DNA from: Palaeococcus ferrophilus DSM 13482
GTDB lineage: Archaea; Methanobacteriota_B; Thermococci; Thermococcales; Thermococcaceae
Assembly (NCBI RefSeq): GCF_000966265.1
Contig: NZ_LANF01000013.1
Location: 1 to 64,000, forward strand
Length of the DNA stretch: 64,000 nt
Reading direction: 5' to 3'
The stretch's first letter is position 1; each line of letters opens with the position of its first letter. The notes under the pieces were generated by a model. It saw only the letters and a program-made list of their open reading frames with translations, searched no databases and was not told where the DNA came from. Of the stretch, positions 1 through 10,077 are shown piece by piece. The translations under genes and the position numbers were made by a program.

Positions 1-778
<778 letters not shown>

Positions 779-925
779 TCAGACTTGGAGGTGGTGTATA
801 AATATCTTTTGAGGCGAGCGGGTTGTTGGGCCCGCGGTAAGGAAGAGAAAATTAAGAGGGAAACCAAACATCATCGAAGCCGAGTTTTATCTTGTGGACT
901 ACTCTTCAGTTTTAGAGAGAGGAAA

Positions 926-1381
926 TCACGGCGCCCGTTTAAAGCCGTAGGCCTCAAAATCCCCGTCAAAGGTAAAAGCTTCTTTTATACCGAGCCTCTC
1001 CATGATGGCGAAGCTCAGGCAGTCTGTAACGTCCATCCCGTCGTGGTCGTCGAACCTCTCGAATATCTCCCACGCCCTCTCCCAGTCCTCCTCGGTTTCG
1101 TTTTCGACCCTTACGAAGTGGCTTGCCTCTATCAGCCTCTTGAGTTCAAGCGCAACCTTTTTTCCAGCCCTCTTCGATGCCCCGTTGAGGAACTCCATCA
1201 GGACGGGGCGCCCGATTACGAACCTCGCCCCGGACACTGCCTTAGACTCAAAGAACTCCACGGCCCTTTTGTGGTTCTTGTCGTTCGGGTTGAAGAACGC
1301 TATCAGCGCACTGGTGTCCATGTAAACGAGCTCTGGCTTGATGGCCTTTCCGCGCTTTCTCTTCCTCACTCGCTTGACCAT
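926..1381 (-). CDS. vapC: PIN-domain ribonuclease toxin, VapC family
   Basis: Predicted Mg-dependent endoribonuclease toxin of a VapBC module. From the ATG at 1381 the product has 151 residues and carries the acidic PIN residues: Asp22 (MDTSALIA), Glu63 (LMEFLNG), Asp117/Asp120 (GMDVTD) and Asp139/Asp141 (TFDGDF), so the active site looks complete. An upstream in-frame GTG at 1396 is possible, but the ATG is preferred: it sits in a 16-base overlap with the antitoxin stop and follows a GGGGGACGG stretch. The N-terminus is unusually basic (RVRKRKRGK), a tail not common in VapC, perhaps for RNA or antitoxin contact. It is co-transcribed with the RHH-type antitoxin gene just upstream. Cellular target is not deducible. 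Confidence 0.85.
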   Translation of the reverse strand: MVKRVRKRKRGKAIKPELVYMDTSALIAFFNPNDKNHKRAVEFFESKAVSGARFVIGRPVLMEFLNGASKRAGKKVALELKRLIEASHFVRVENETEEDWERAWEIFERFDDHDGMDVTDCLSFAIMERLGIKEAFTFDGDFEAYGFKRAP

Positions 1382-1626
1382 TCGACCGTCCCCCACTCGT
1401 CCTTCTCGCTCTCATCCTTCTCGGCCCTCTTCAGGAGTCCGATGCCCTTCCAGAGTGGGTCTTCGTGTACCTCACGGAGCATCTCCTTCTCGGCACTCTC
1501 GGCGTACTCCCTGAGAATTTCCCGCAGAATCTCTTTGAGGGGCACCCCTCTATCCACTGCCATCGCCTTGAGTGCCCTGTAAGTCTCCATGTCGAGCTCG
1601 GTCTGAACTATCTTTGTGGAGGACAT
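1366..1626 (-). CDS. vapB: VapB-like antitoxin (ribbon-helix-helix type)
   Basis: Short 86-residue protein immediately upstream of, and overlapping, the PIN toxin gene. The N-terminus (TKIVQTELDMETYRALKAMA) has the spacing of a ribbon-helix-helix DNA-binding domain: a beta strand followed by two helices; the acidic C-terminal half (residues 45-86, rich in Glu and Asp) is what normally wraps the toxin. The ATG at 1626 has an AAGGTGAC ribosome site five bases upstream. By family analogy the VapB-VapC complex would repress its own promoter; a near-perfect 16-base palindrome sits at the predicted transcription start (1640-1655). No strong family name beyond RHH antitoxin can be given from sequence alone. 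Confidence 0.8.
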   Translation of the reverse strand: MSSTKIVQTELDMETYRALKAMAVDRGVPLKEILREILREYAESAEKEMLREVHEDPLWKGIGLLKRAEKDESEKDEWGTVEWSSE

Positions 1627-1639
1627 TTATAGTCACCTT

Positions 1640-1655
1640 AATGAAATATTGCATT
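1640..1655 (-). promoter_or_regulatory. Candidate VapBC operator palindrome
   Basis: AATGAAATATTGCATT is a 16-base palindrome with one mismatched pair. It lies between the likely TATA box of vapB (AAAATTTATTAG, about 1662-1673 on the minus strand) and the ribosome site, that is, over the expected transcription start. This is the usual place for autoregulation by an RHH antitoxin. Function is inferred from position only. Confidence 0.5.
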
Positions 1656-1709
1656 TAAAACTAATAAATTTTGCTATCAAATGTAATGATGGAGAACAGA
1701 AAAATTGCC

Positions 1710-2780
1710 TCACTCCATTATCGCAACCACGCCCTTCCACTTCTTCCCGAAGCACTCGCTGGCTAAGATGTGCTTTCCGGTAAGCTCTTCGAGGAGCCTC
1801 AGTCCGGGGTGGCACTTCTTGAAGCCCGTCGCTATGCCGACGGTGAATCCCTCCACCTCACGGATTCCAACCCTCTTCTGGCCATCGAGTTTCTTCTCCA
1901 GAGTTTCCCCGTACTTCCAGAGTATTCTCCTTGGATCGAGGAGGACGTCCCTCTCTATGCCATCAAGCACCTCCTCGAAATCCCTCACGAACTCCGTCCT
2001 GCTCTCCTCCCTCCCGAAGAGGGTGAAGCGACCTGTCTGCCACTCGCGGAGGAGCCACCTCGCGGTCTCCTCGAGGTCAACCTCCCCTCCTGCTTTAACC
2101 AGCCCGCGCCTCTCTCCTATCCTTCTCAGGACGGCCTCCACGTCGTCGAAGTTATCCACCCCAAACTTCTCGGTTAAGGCCTCCCGACGCGTCTCTATAA
2201 TGCGTTCTATGAGACGGAGTGCCGGCGGCACGGGGTTCTCTATCTTGTCCGCAGGGAAGCCGCCACGTATGACGAGCTCGTCGAAGTCCTCGATGGGCAC
2301 AACCCCCGGGCTGTCCAGGAGCCATATCTTCTTGCTTAGCTTTATGAGCTGCTTCCCCTTCGTGTAGCCGGGAATGGGGGCGGTTCCTACCGCTCTTTTG
2401 CCCTTCAAGGTGTTGATTATCGTGCTCTTTCCCACGTTGGGGTAGCCTATGAGGGCCACCTTAACCCGCTCTTTCTCGTCCAGATGGGGTTTTGCGAGCT
2501 TTTTGATCTCTTTCCGGAGTATTCCAGTTCCCTTCCTCTCGCGGGCGGAGATGAAGACAACAGGGATCTCGCTCTTTCGCTTGTATTCCTCCGCCCACTC
2601 CTTTGGAACCAGGTCCGCCTTGTTCATGACTATAAGCAGGGGCTTTCCCTCTTCCACGATGATACGCTCCAGCTTGAGGTTCCTCGTGCCTATCGGGTCT
2701 CTCGCGTCAACTACCTCGATTATCATGTCCGCCTCCTCTATTACCTCCCTCACCACTCTCCACGCTTTCTTCTGCTTCAT
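1710..2780 (-). CDS. Circularly permuted GTPase, YlqF/Nog2-type ribosome-assembly family
   Basis: P-loop GTPase in which the motif order is permuted: G4 (MNKAD, residues 52-56) and G5-like (FISARE, 76-81) come first, followed by G1 (GYPNVGKST, 112-120), G2 region (TAPIPGYT) and G3 (DSPG, 156-159). This order defines the YlqF/YjeQ/Nog2 class, whose members act in ribosome assembly, here probably of the 50S subunit. At 356 residues it is longer than bacterial YlqF; the C-terminal about 150 residues are a helical extension of unknown role. The ATG at 2780 has a GGTGGTGAG ribosome site. Its start overlaps the end of the upstream TIGR04076-like gene by 74 bases, suggesting a shared transcript. Confidence 0.88.
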   Translation of the reverse strand: MKQKKAWRVVREVIEEADMIIEVVDARDPIGTRNLKLERIIVEEGKPLLIVMNKADLVPKEWAEEYKRKSEIPVVFISARERKGTGILRKEIKKLAKPHLDEKERVKVALIGYPNVGKSTIINTLKGKRAVGTAPIPGYTKGKQLIKLSKKIWLLDSPGVVPIEDFDELVIRGGFPADKIENPVPPALRLIERIIETRREALTEKFGVDNFDDVEAVLRRIGERRGLVKAGGEVDLEETARWLLREWQTGRFTLFGREESRTEFVRDFEEVLDGIERDVLLDPRRILWKYGETLEKKLDGQKRVGIREVEGFTVGIATGFKKCHPGLRLLEELTGKHILASECFGKKWKGVVAIME

Positions 2781-3069
2781 CTCTCACCACCGTTATCTCA
2801 AATATAACCGTCCCGCCGTCTGTGTACGGTGCTCCGGGATCGAGGCACTGGACGTAGGCTTTCTCTCCCCTGCCTAGGCCTAGCTCCCTCGCCTTAATAC
2901 CCTTTCGGAGGGCCACGAGATGGGGAAGGAAGGAGGCAAAGGCGTGGGTGCAGAGGGCGTCGGTCTCTCTGAGGTTCACCCGGGGGCCCTCGACGACTAT
3001 CCTGTCCCCCTTTTTGAAGACCGGGCATCTCCCCCTAACTTCGACAACTCGGATTACTACCCGCTCCAT
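2707..3069 (-). CDS. TIGR04076-like small protein
   Basis: Predicted 120-residue cytosolic protein. The segment VRGRCPVFKKGDRIVVEGPRV followed by a Cys-Thr-His (ALCTHA) and, near the end, VQCLDPGAPYTDGGTVIFEI fits the TIGR04076 family, small Cys-containing proteins of unknown function in archaea and anaerobes. The ATG at 3069 is preferred over the in-frame GTG at 3078, because that GTG is itself part of the ribosome site GGTGAG. The last about 25 residues (acidic, then Gly-rich) have no family look and are read inside the start of the downstream GTPase gene; either the overlap is genuine or a stop has been lost. Confidence 0.65.
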   Translation of the reverse strand: MERVVIRVVEVRGRCPVFKKGDRIVVEGPRVNLRETDALCTHAFASFLPHLVALRKGIKARELGLGRGEKAYVQCLDPGAPYTDGGTVIFEITVVRDEAEESVESGEGGNRGGGHDNRGS

Positions 3070-3172
3070 GCTTCTCACCGAAACTTAAATAAGGTTATTA
3101 CTCATATTAATGACTTAGGATATCCAGTCTCAAAGTTGGGGTATCGGCATAACTCTCATGGTGGTGTCGGCT

Positions 3173-4603
3173 GTGTCTGAGAATATTGAGGAAAAGATTA
3201 GGAGATTACGTGAGCTGGGTAAAAGCGCGGCGGAACCGGAGCCTGTTGTTCCTGCAAAGCCCGCCCGCGTCGGCAAACCTCCTCGCAGACCCTCCAGAAT
3301 TGGAAGTTTAAGGCAGAAAGAGCGTCGTAAGAGGGTTTTAATCGGTGCCATGGTCATAACAATAATCGCTATAATCATAGTCGCTTTTGTGTACACTTAT
3401 ATGCAGAACCAGGAGGTCAAGAAGCTCCAGAGCGCAAAGCAGGCCAAACTCGCGGAGGTCAACAAGTACTTCACGGGCAACCTAAGCAACGACCCGGTTA
3501 AGGCCCAGCTGATATCGCAGATCAACGCCGCCAAAACCGTGGAAGAGGTGAACGCCATAGACGTCAAGGGCGCCTACCAGCGTAGAGTCCAGGAGCTGAA
3601 AGCGCAGGAAGAACAGAGAAAACAGCAACAGCTGATGGAGGAGCTGAACGCCCTCAAGGAGCAGAAGAAGGCGGAGGTTGAAGCTGCATTCACCCCCCTC
3701 CTCGCGGAGCCCCTACCCTCCGACCTGAAAAACGAGGTAATCTCGACCCTCAATTCCCTCGAGGGGACTATAGACTCCGCCACATCGAAGGAAGAAGTTG
3801 GCACGGTTGACCCGACCCCCTACCTCAACGACCTGTGGAGGAAGTACTACTACTACCTCATAGACTCCGTCCCGACGGACAAGGTGGTCCTCAAGAAGGG
3901 CTCGGAGAAGCACATCTACACCAAGGTCGAGGCCAAATACGAAATAAGCAAGGTTGAGAGCTACACCGAACTCCTCCAATACGAGGTCACGAAGGCCGAG
4001 ATGGTGAGACTGGCCCTCGTTCTCACGAGGGAGAGCGTTGTAAACGGCTACCTTGAGCCTGGAGCGAGGGTGCAGCTGTTCGCCAAGAACGGGAGCAACG
4101 TTTACGTTAGGATAGTTGATGAGGGATTCGTGAACGCGGTACTCCTCCCAACCCAGGCGGGGAGCATCTCAGTCAGCGAGAGCCAGAGTGATTCCTCCTC
4201 CTACACCAACCAGGCCAGCAGCTCCTACTCCGAGACGAGCTCCAGCCAGGAGAGCTACCAGCCGGGAAGCCAGAGCCTTAGCAATTCGGAGTCATCAACC
4301 TACAGCGACCAGCAGACAACGGGGCAGACCTCAACGGAGTCCTCAAGCGCCTCCTACACCTACAGCACGAACCTCGCCGAGATACTAAAGGCGCTGGCCG
4401 CGGGTAAGATAGTGGCTGGGGAGGACGTACAGCGGACCCTCGACCGCTACGGATGGAAGCTACTCGACCTGGAGCAGGCCACGAAGATGATGGTCCTTGA
4501 CCCCAACACCCCTGTACTCGTTATAGTGGAGGTTCCCTCCGAGCTGGTGCCCGACATACTGACCTACAAGAACCAGCTCTACGTGGCCGAGATAGTGGGG
4601 TGA
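3173..4603 (+). CDS. DUF515-family membrane protein of the pilus/secretion operon
   Basis: First gene of the pilus-type operon. The protein has a short basic cytoplasmic N-terminus, one hydrophobic segment (about 20 residues, LIGAMVITIIAIIIVAFVY), then a long outward part with coiled-coil-like Lys/Glu/Gln-rich helices, and a roughly 65-residue Ser/Tyr/Gln/Thr-rich low-complexity tract near residues 335-400 before a final globular piece. This layout matches archaeal DUF515 proteins found next to type IV pilus ATPases; the role may be a membrane-anchored assembly or alignment factor. An ATG at 3158 is in frame but lacks a ribosome site, whereas the GTG at 3173 follows GGTGGTG by seven bases; the true start is one of these. 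Function is inferred from context. Confidence 0.75.
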   Translation: MSENIEEKIRRLRELGKSAAEPEPVVPAKPARVGKPPRRPSRIGSLRQKERRKRVLIGAMVITIIAIIIVAFVYTYMQNQEVKKLQSAKQAKLAEVNKYFTGNLSNDPVKAQLISQINAAKTVEEVNAIDVKGAYQRRVQELKAQEEQRKQQQLMEELNALKEQKKAEVEAAFTPLLAEPLPSDLKNEVISTLNSLEGTIDSATSKEEVGTVDPTPYLNDLWRKYYYYLIDSVPTDKVVLKKGSEKHIYTKVEAKYEISKVESYTELLQYEVTKAEMVRLALVLTRESVVNGYLEPGARVQLFAKNGSNVYVRIVDEGFVNAVLLPTQAGSISVSESQSDSSSYTNQASSSYSETSSSQESYQPGSQSLSNSESSTYSDQQTTGQTSTESSSASYTYSTNLAEILKALAAGKIVAGEDVQRTLDRYGWKLLDLEQATKMMVLDPNTPVLVIVEVPSELVPDILTYKNQLYVAEIVG

Positions 4604-4607
4604 TAGC

Positions 4608-5633
4608 ATGAAGAAGTTTTCTTTCTTCTTTTTTGGGTTTTTGTTAGTTTCGGCTTCCCTTGCGATGGCCCAGAGCTACTCCCTCCCGGGCCAGGGTTAC
4701 AATAACATAGGTATTAGCGCGTACGCCCTCGTTGATTTGAACCTCACCCTCGTTAACGAGGCCCCGTTTGATAAATTCGTTCTCCTCAACCCTCACTTCA
4801 ACTACACGATATACAGGGAGAAGGGGGACCTGGTTTTTGGGGCCAACCGCTCGTTTAACCCCACAACCAACATGATGAACTACTACTTCGGTTTCTGGAT
4901 TAAGCCCTATGAAGTTTTGAAGGTCAACATCAGGACCGTCGAACCCCTCACGGTGAACCTCACGGTTGAGGACGACGGAAACAACGTTCCCTACTCCCGC
5001 AGCGTCACCTACAGCGGTTCCGCTGTTTACGTGAACGCCGATGGTACCGAAGATGTGAACTTCTTCTACGGCACCCTCTATCCAAGCCTCATACTCTACC
5101 CCCAGAAGTACTACGACCCGAGGTTCCTCATGGGTGTTGACCCCTACATAAAAGTTCTCGAGTACGATGGAGAGGTTACCCTCGTCATCCAGGACGTGCC
5201 CGATGAGTTCGGGCTTTTCAGGGAGGTTTTTGCTGTTGGAGTGCCCCTCCTCTTCGAGGATGCTTACATGTACGACTTCACCCCCGAGTACACCATGAAG
5301 TACAGCGAGTACGTCCACGACTTCCTCCCAATGTACCTCGGCACCCCCTCCGTGGAGAGGGAAAAAGAGGATAAGAACGAAGAACACACCTCAAAAACGA
5401 CCATGTTCTCTCTGACCGATAGTCTTCTGACTGGAGGCAAGGTTAAAAAGCCTGAGCCCGTGGGTAGGAAGAAGATAGAACCCTTTGATTTCCCCGTGTG
5501 GATAGTGTGGTTTGGAGGGGACCGGTTCGAAATAAGCTATCGTGTGAAATGGACAAATGAGGAGAGGGTGAGCTCACTTGGAGGAGAAAAAGAAAAAATC
5601 CGGTTTGTCCTGGATAGAAGAGATATTAGGTAA
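4608..5633 (+). CDS. Exported protein of the pilus/secretion operon, unknown family
   Basis: A 341-residue protein with a clear N-terminal signal peptide ([21 protein letters not shown]), then a beta-rich, Tyr/Asn-rich body with several N-glycosylation sequons (for example NLT, NYT, NRS), typical of archaeal surface proteins. The last about 90 residues become charged and lack a clear membrane anchor. It starts four bases after the DUF515 gene, with GGTGAT before the ATG, and its 3' end overlaps the KlbA start by 56 bases, so translation of the three genes is probably coupled. I do not recognise the family. Position suggests an outer component or accessory factor of the pilus-like machine. Confidence 0.7.
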   Translation: MKKFSFFFFGFLLVSASLAMAQSYSLPGQGYNNIGISAYALVDLNLTLVNEAPFDKFVLLNPHFNYTIYREKGDLVFGANRSFNPTTNMMNYYFGFWIKPYEVLKVNIRTVEPLTVNLTVEDDGNNVPYSRSVTYSGSAVYVNADGTEDVNFFYGTLYPSLILYPQKYYDPRFLMGVDPYIKVLEYDGEVTLVIQDVPDEFGLFREVFAVGVPLLFEDAYMYDFTPEYTMKYSEYVHDFLPMYLGTPSVEREKEDKNEEHTSKTTMFSLTDSLLTGGKVKKPEPVGRKKIEPFDFPVWIVWFGGDRFEISYRVKWTNEERVSSLGGEKEKIRFVLDRRDIR

Positions 5634-8600
5634 TGAGAACGCTCCCCTTGATAGCCTCATCAAAAGGGAGGAGGAGCCCAAGAAGGAGGAGGTTCCTCCC
5701 AAACCCTCCAGCCTATTTGATATTCTGGGCAGCGAGAAAAAACCCTCCAGAGAGGAGATACTTCAGAAACGGCCCGTAAGACAGGAAAAGCAGGCAGCGG
5801 AGGCTTCACCCGCCGCTGCTGTCCCACCGGCCCGTCCGGGAGGTGGAATGAGCCTCCAGGATCTTCTCGGAGCCACTCAACCCAAGAAGCTTCCCATACC
5901 CAGCGTCTCCATGGGGGAGGGTGTCAAGGTTCTCGACGCCTACGGAAACGTACGCATCCTCCGCATAAAGGGAGAGCCCGTCCCGATTTACGAGCTCAGG
6001 ATGCCTCAGCTCTCGAGGGAGGAGGAGAAGCTCCTCAAGATGGTGAGGGACAGGGCGATAGTGGAGATTCAGATTGATCCCGAGAGCATACCCAATCCCG
6101 AGGAGAGGAGGAGGGTATTCATAAAGGCAGTGAAGTCCATGGTCCGCGAGATGGCGCCCACACTGTCCGAGGGAAAGGCGGAGGTCATAACCGAGCTCAT
6201 AGTGCAGAACATGATAGGCTACGGCAAGATTGACCCCCTCATACGAGACGACAACCTGGAGGAGGTCATGGTCATAGGAACAGGGAAGCCCGTCTACGTG
6301 TGGCACAGGCGCTTCAACATGTGCAGAACCAACATAGTCTTTGAGGAGGATAAGGAGATACTCCACATAATCGAGCGCATAGCAAGGGAGGTAGGGAGGA
6401 GGATAGACCAGCAGAGCCCCCTCCTGGATGCGAGGCTCTCCGATGGCTCCCGTGTTAACGCTACGATTCCGCCGATAAGTCTTGAAGGTCCAACCATAAC
6501 CATCCGTAAGTTCAAGAAGGATCCCCTCACGATAATAGACCTCATAAAGTACGGTACCCTCAACTCGGAGATAGCGGCGAGGCTCTGGGTGATGGTGGAC
6601 GGACTCGGCGTCAAGCCCGCCAACGTCCTCGTGGCGGGTGGAACGGGTTCAGGTAAGACGACCCTTCTAAACTCCCTCGCGATGTTCATCCCTCCAAGCG
6701 AGCGCGTTATCTCCATTGAGGACACCGCCGAGCTCCAGCTCCCAATAGAGCACTGGGTCAGGCTTGAGACCCGGCCGCCGAACATCGAGGGCAAGGGAGA
6801 GGTCACGATGGACGACCTCGTTAAGAACACCCTCCGTATGCGTCCGGACAGGATCATAGTCGGTGAGGTCCGTGGTCCGGAGGCAAGGACGATGTTCACG
6901 GCCATGAACACGGGACATAATGGTGCCCTCTACGACTTCTCGGTCATACAGCTTTCGGACGGGAGGTTCGAGCTCATAGGGGACCTAGTTGGTAAGCTCT
7001 TTGAGAAGTACTCCAACAGGGTTGAGACCTACAAAGACCTCGAATACATAACACTCGATGAGAAAGATCGCTTTGAGGTGGTGAGCGTCGGTCCGGACCT
7101 CAAGGCTGGAAAGCACGTTGTCTCAAAGGTATGGAGGAGGAAGGTCAGGGAGGGCGAGAAGCTTCTGAGGATAAGAACAAGGACCGGAAACGAGGTCATC
7201 CTCACCAAAACCCACCCGTTCTTTGTTTTCTCCGATGGCGATGTCGTGAGAAAAGAGGCAGAGAAGCTCAAACCCGGAGACAGGGTCGCGGTGATGCTCA
7301 GACCTCCGAAACCCCCACAGAGGAAGGCTGTGGTGTCTCCAGAGGTCTATGCTGGTATAAGCGACTATTATCTTGTTCCCAATGGGAAAGGCATTGTTAA
7401 AGTTCCCAACGACGGAATTCCACCAGAAAAGGCACAGTTCCTGCTCTCAATGAACTCAAACCGCGTTAAGCTGATCAGGGAGGTTGATGAGAGGTTATCC
7501 TACATAGTCGGTGTTCTCCTCGGGGATGGATATCTCTCTTCAAATGGGTACTATCTCTCCGCCACCTTCGATGAGATGGAGTACATGAACGCGTTCATCG
7601 AAAGCGTGTCCAATTTCCTTCCCGACACCAAACCAGCTATAAAGGACAACGGCACCAGTACCGTCGTTACATACGGCTCAAAGATCTTCGCCGAGATGCT
7701 TTCCCGTATATTCAATGTGCCTAGGGGTAAAAAATCCTCCGTGTGGGATGTTCCTGACGTCGTACTCTCCAACGATGACTTAATGCGCTACTTCTTGGCG
7801 GGCCTCTTCGATGCCGACGGCTACGTTGATGAGAGTGGTCCTGCGGTGGTTCTGACCACAAGGAGTGAAAGCGCCGCCAGAAAGGTCTGGTACGCCCTTC
7901 AGAGGCTCGGAATAATAAGTACTGTCTCAAGGGTTAGAAACAGGGGCTTCAAGGAGGGGATGATATTCCGCGTCACGATAAGCGGAGTCGAGGATCTGGG
8001 CAAGTTCTACCGGCTAATTCCCCTCCGCCACTCCAGAAAAATTGAGAAGCTTGAAAAAATCCTGAAGGAAAAGAAAGCCTGGCGCGGCAGGAGGACCTAT
8101 CGTGTTCCCATCTCAAGCGGCATGATAAGGCCCCTCCGCCTGAGACTTGGACTCACGGTTTCAGACCTCTCAAAACTGGCCTCTCACCATGCAGGTGAGA
8201 AGGTCTCGGAGAGTCTCATAAGGCACGTGGAAAAGGACAGGATGGGGGAGATACGCCGCACCGCCCTCAAGGGAATCGCCCTCGCGTTCCAGCAGGTGGC
8301 CAAGGACATCGGGGATGAAGAAGCCTGGGTAATGGCCAGGCGCCTTGAACTGATAGCAGAGGGCGACGTTTACTGGGATGAAGTGGAGGGTGTGGAGGAG
8401 GTCTCACCTGAAGAGCTTGGTATAGAGTACCTCTACGACCTCACCGTTGACGATGACCACAACTACGTCGCCAATGGCATACTCGTCTCGAACTGTATGG
8501 GCACTATCCACGCCAACAGCGCCCGTGAGACCATTGTGAGGCTCGAGAGCCCGCCCATGAACGTCCCGAGGATCATGATTCCCGCTCTCGACGTCATCCT

Positions 8601-8994
8601 AATGCTCGTCAGGTTCCACAGCAGAAAGAAGGGAACCATAAGGCGCGTCACGGAGATAGCTGAGGTGTCGGGAATAGAGGGCGAGAGCGTTCAGCTCAAC
8701 AAGCTCTACAAGTACGATGCCGCTAAAGATGAGCTCGTCTCAACGGGCGTTCCCAGCAGGTTCATAAACGTCCTCGCCCAGCACACGGGTATGACCCCCA
8801 TGGAGCTTGAGCTTGAGATAGAGAAGCGCCGCCTGCTTCTCGACTGGATGATAGAGCGCGGAATCAGGAGCATCGAGGAAGTCGGCCACTACATAAAGGA
8901 GTTCTACATTGACCCGGAGGCCCTCCTGAAGCGCATAGGTGCATCCACGGAGACATCAGAGGGCATAAGCAAGAGAGCGCAAAGACTTGTGTAG
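5578..8994 (+). CDS. klbA: KlbA-type secretion ATPase (GspE/VirB11 superfamily) interrupted by an intein
   Basis: Hexameric cytosolic motor ATPase expected to drive assembly of a type IV pilus-like fibre. Host (extein) sequence totals about 615 residues: a Lys/Glu/Pro-rich N-terminus, the N-terminal domain ([32 protein letters not shown]), Walker A GGTGSGKT (354-361), the Asp box ([12 protein letters not shown]), Walker B-like [13 protein letters not shown] and, after the intein, the His box [11 protein letters not shown]. The intein sits exactly between NTGHNG and CMGTIHANS, a conserved catalytic stretch. Translation starts at a TTG with GGTGAG upstream. The two following genes encode the membrane platform. 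Because the host protein is active only after splicing, pilus assembly depends on the intein. Confidence 0.92.
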   Translation: MEEKKKKSGLSWIEEILGNENAPLDSLIKREEEPKKEEVPPKPSSLFDILGSEKKPSREEILQKRPVRQEKQAAEASPAAAVPPARPGGGMSLQDLLGATQPKKLPIPSVSMGEGVKVLDAYGNVRILRIKGEPVPIYELRMPQLSREEEKLLKMVRDRAIVEIQIDPESIPNPEERRRVFIKAVKSMVREMAPTLSEGKAEVITELIVQNMIGYGKIDPLIRDDNLEEVMVIGTGKPVYVWHRRFNMCRTNIVFEEDKEILHIIERIAREVGRRIDQQSPLLDARLSDGSRVNATIPPISLEGPTITIRKFKKDPLTIIDLIKYGTLNSEIAARLWVMVDGLGVKPANVLVAGGTGSGKTTLLNSLAMFIPPSERVISIEDTAELQLPIEHWVRLETRPPNIEGKGEVTMDDLVKNTLRMRPDRIIVGEVRGPEARTMFTAMNTGHNGALYDFSVIQLSDGRFELIGDLVGKLFEKYSNRVETYKDLEYITLDEKDRFEVVSVGPDLKAGKHVVSKVWRRKVREGEKLLRIRTRTGNEVILTKTHPFFVFSDGDVVRKEAEKLKPGDRVAVMLRPPKPPQRKAVVSPEVYAGISDYYLVPNGKGIVKVPNDGIPPEKAQFLLSMNSNRVKLIREVDERLSYIVGVLLGDGYLSSNGYYLSATFDEMEYMNAFIESVSNFLPDTKPAIKDNGTSTVVTYGSKIFAEMLSRIFNVPRGKKSSVWDVPDVVLSNDDLMRYFLAGLFDADGYVDESGPAVVLTTRSESAARKVWYALQRLGIISTVSRVRNRGFKEGMIFRVTISGVEDLGKFYRLIPLRHSRKIEKLEKILKEKKAWRGRRTYRVPISSGMIRPLRLRLGLTVSDLSKLASHHAGEKVSESLIRHVEKDRMGEIRRTALKGIALAFQQVAKDIGDEEAWVMARRLELIAEGDVYWDEVEGVEEVSPEELGIEYLYDLTVDDDHNYVANGILVSNCMGTIHANSARETIVRLESPPMNVPRIMIPALDVILMLVRFHSRKKGTIRRVTEIAEVSGIEGESVQLNKLYKYDAAKDELVSTGVPSRFINVLAQHTGMTPMELELEIEKRRLLLDWMIERGIRSIEEVGHYIKEFYIDPEALLKRIGASTETSEGISKRAQRLV
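6925..8493 (+). mobile_element. KlbA class 2 intein with LAGLIDADG homing endonuclease
   Basis: In-frame insertion of 523 residues (450-972 of the precursor). It starts with Ala ([13 protein letters not shown]) instead of the usual Cys or Ser and ends [12 protein letters not shown] before a Cys +1, the signature of class 2 KlbA inteins, which skip the first acyl shift and attack the N-terminal splice junction directly with Cys +1. Block B ([16 protein letters not shown]) contains the TxxH motif. Two dodecapeptide motifs, GVLLGDGYL and [10 protein letters not shown], keep their acidic residues, so the homing endonuclease looks intact. There is no frameshift. Orthologous inteins at this site are known in Pyrococcus, Thermococcus and Methanocaldococcus KlbA. 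Confidence 0.93.
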
Positions 8995-9004
8995 GTGATG
9001 CAAA

Positions 9005-10072
9005 ATGGGGCTTGGTGACGCTTTCATCCATTTTTTGGAGAAAATAGGGGAGCGTACAATAGAGGTTAGTGAAACCACGATCCTGCACCGCATTCCCGAG
9101 AGGGCAACGATACAGGAGCGCCTCCAGCTGCTCAAGCAGATGCAGGAGGAGATTGAGAAGGAGAAGGAGAGCAAGAAGGAGGAGGAACTTGATCAGATAC
9201 TCGAGTGGAGGACGGAGGTGGAAGTTCGGGAGCCCATGATGAAGCGCCTCGCCGAAGCCCTGAGCCAGCAGATGAGGGGCCCCATAGAGTACCTGGCCCA
9301 CTCCATCAAGGGTCTGGACTACGACCTCTACAGGGCCAACATAAAGACCGCCCCCAACGTCTACGTGGCCCAGATGATCATAGTGGCTATCGTGATGGGA
9401 ATCTTCTCCGGCATATTCATGTTCCTGATGATGTTTCCCCCTGATCTCTCCGTCATGGTGGGTTTTCTGGGCTTCATAGCAGGTTTTCTTTACATGCGCA
9501 ACTACCCCAAGATAGTCTTCCGCTCGAGGCTCTCAGAGTGTGAGAAAGCCCTCCCCTACGTCCTGAGGCATCTTGCCTCGCTCTTGAGTGCGGGTGTGGG
9601 TATAGCGGAGGCCATGATATCTGTTGCCAACGCAGACTACGGCCCAATCTCGGAGGAGTTTGAGCTTATAATAAAGGACATGCGCTCCGGGGCTTCCCTC
9701 GAGGACGCCCTCGAGAGGTTCGAGAGGAAGATGGGCTCGGAGAACATAAGCCGCGTTGTCAAGCAGATACTCAGGGCGGTTAAGTTCGGTGGGAACCTCG
9801 CGGACATTCTCTACAAGCTCGCGGAGGACTTCTCCTTTGAGTACCGCATGAGGCTCCTCGACTACGTGCAGAAGATAAACGGTTTCGCCTTCATCTACAT
9901 GTTCCTCTCAGTTGTGATGCCCACCATGTTCCTAGTGGCGATACTCGCGGCCTCGGCGATGAGTCAAAGGCTCGTCCTCCCGCCCCAGGGAATGGCAGTG
10001 CTCCTGCTGTTTGGATTCCCCTCACTCTCGCTCCTAATGGTGGTTATGATAAAGCGTAGGGAGCCCAGGTGA
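9005..10072 (+). CDS. Type II secretion F / TadC-like membrane platform protein (first copy)
   Basis: A 355-residue integral membrane protein with the archaeal FlaJ/TadC pattern: a long charged cytoplasmic N-terminus with a coiled-coil-like stretch (residues 35-65), two hydrophobic segments near 120-165, a large cytoplasmic loop containing the T2SSF domain (LPYVLRHLASLLSAGVGI, about 185-300), and one or two C-terminal membrane segments. It would form the inner-membrane platform on which the KlbA motor acts. The ATG at 9005 has GGTGAT six bases upstream and follows klbA by ten bases; its stop overlaps the ribosome site of the next gene. Confidence 0.85.
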   Translation: MGLGDAFIHFLEKIGERTIEVSETTILHRIPERATIQERLQLLKQMQEEIEKEKESKKEEELDQILEWRTEVEVREPMMKRLAEALSQQMRGPIEYLAHSIKGLDYDLYRANIKTAPNVYVAQMIIVAIVMGIFSGIFMFLMMFPPDLSVMVGFLGFIAGFLYMRNYPKIVFRSRLSECEKALPYVLRHLASLLSAGVGIAEAMISVANADYGPISEEFELIIKDMRSGASLEDALERFERKMGSENISRVVKQILRAVKFGGNLADILYKLAEDFSFEYRMRLLDYVQKINGFAFIYMFLSVVMPTMFLVAILAASAMSQRLVLPPQGMAVLLLFGFPSLSLLMVVMIKRREPR

Positions 10073-10077
10073 TAACG

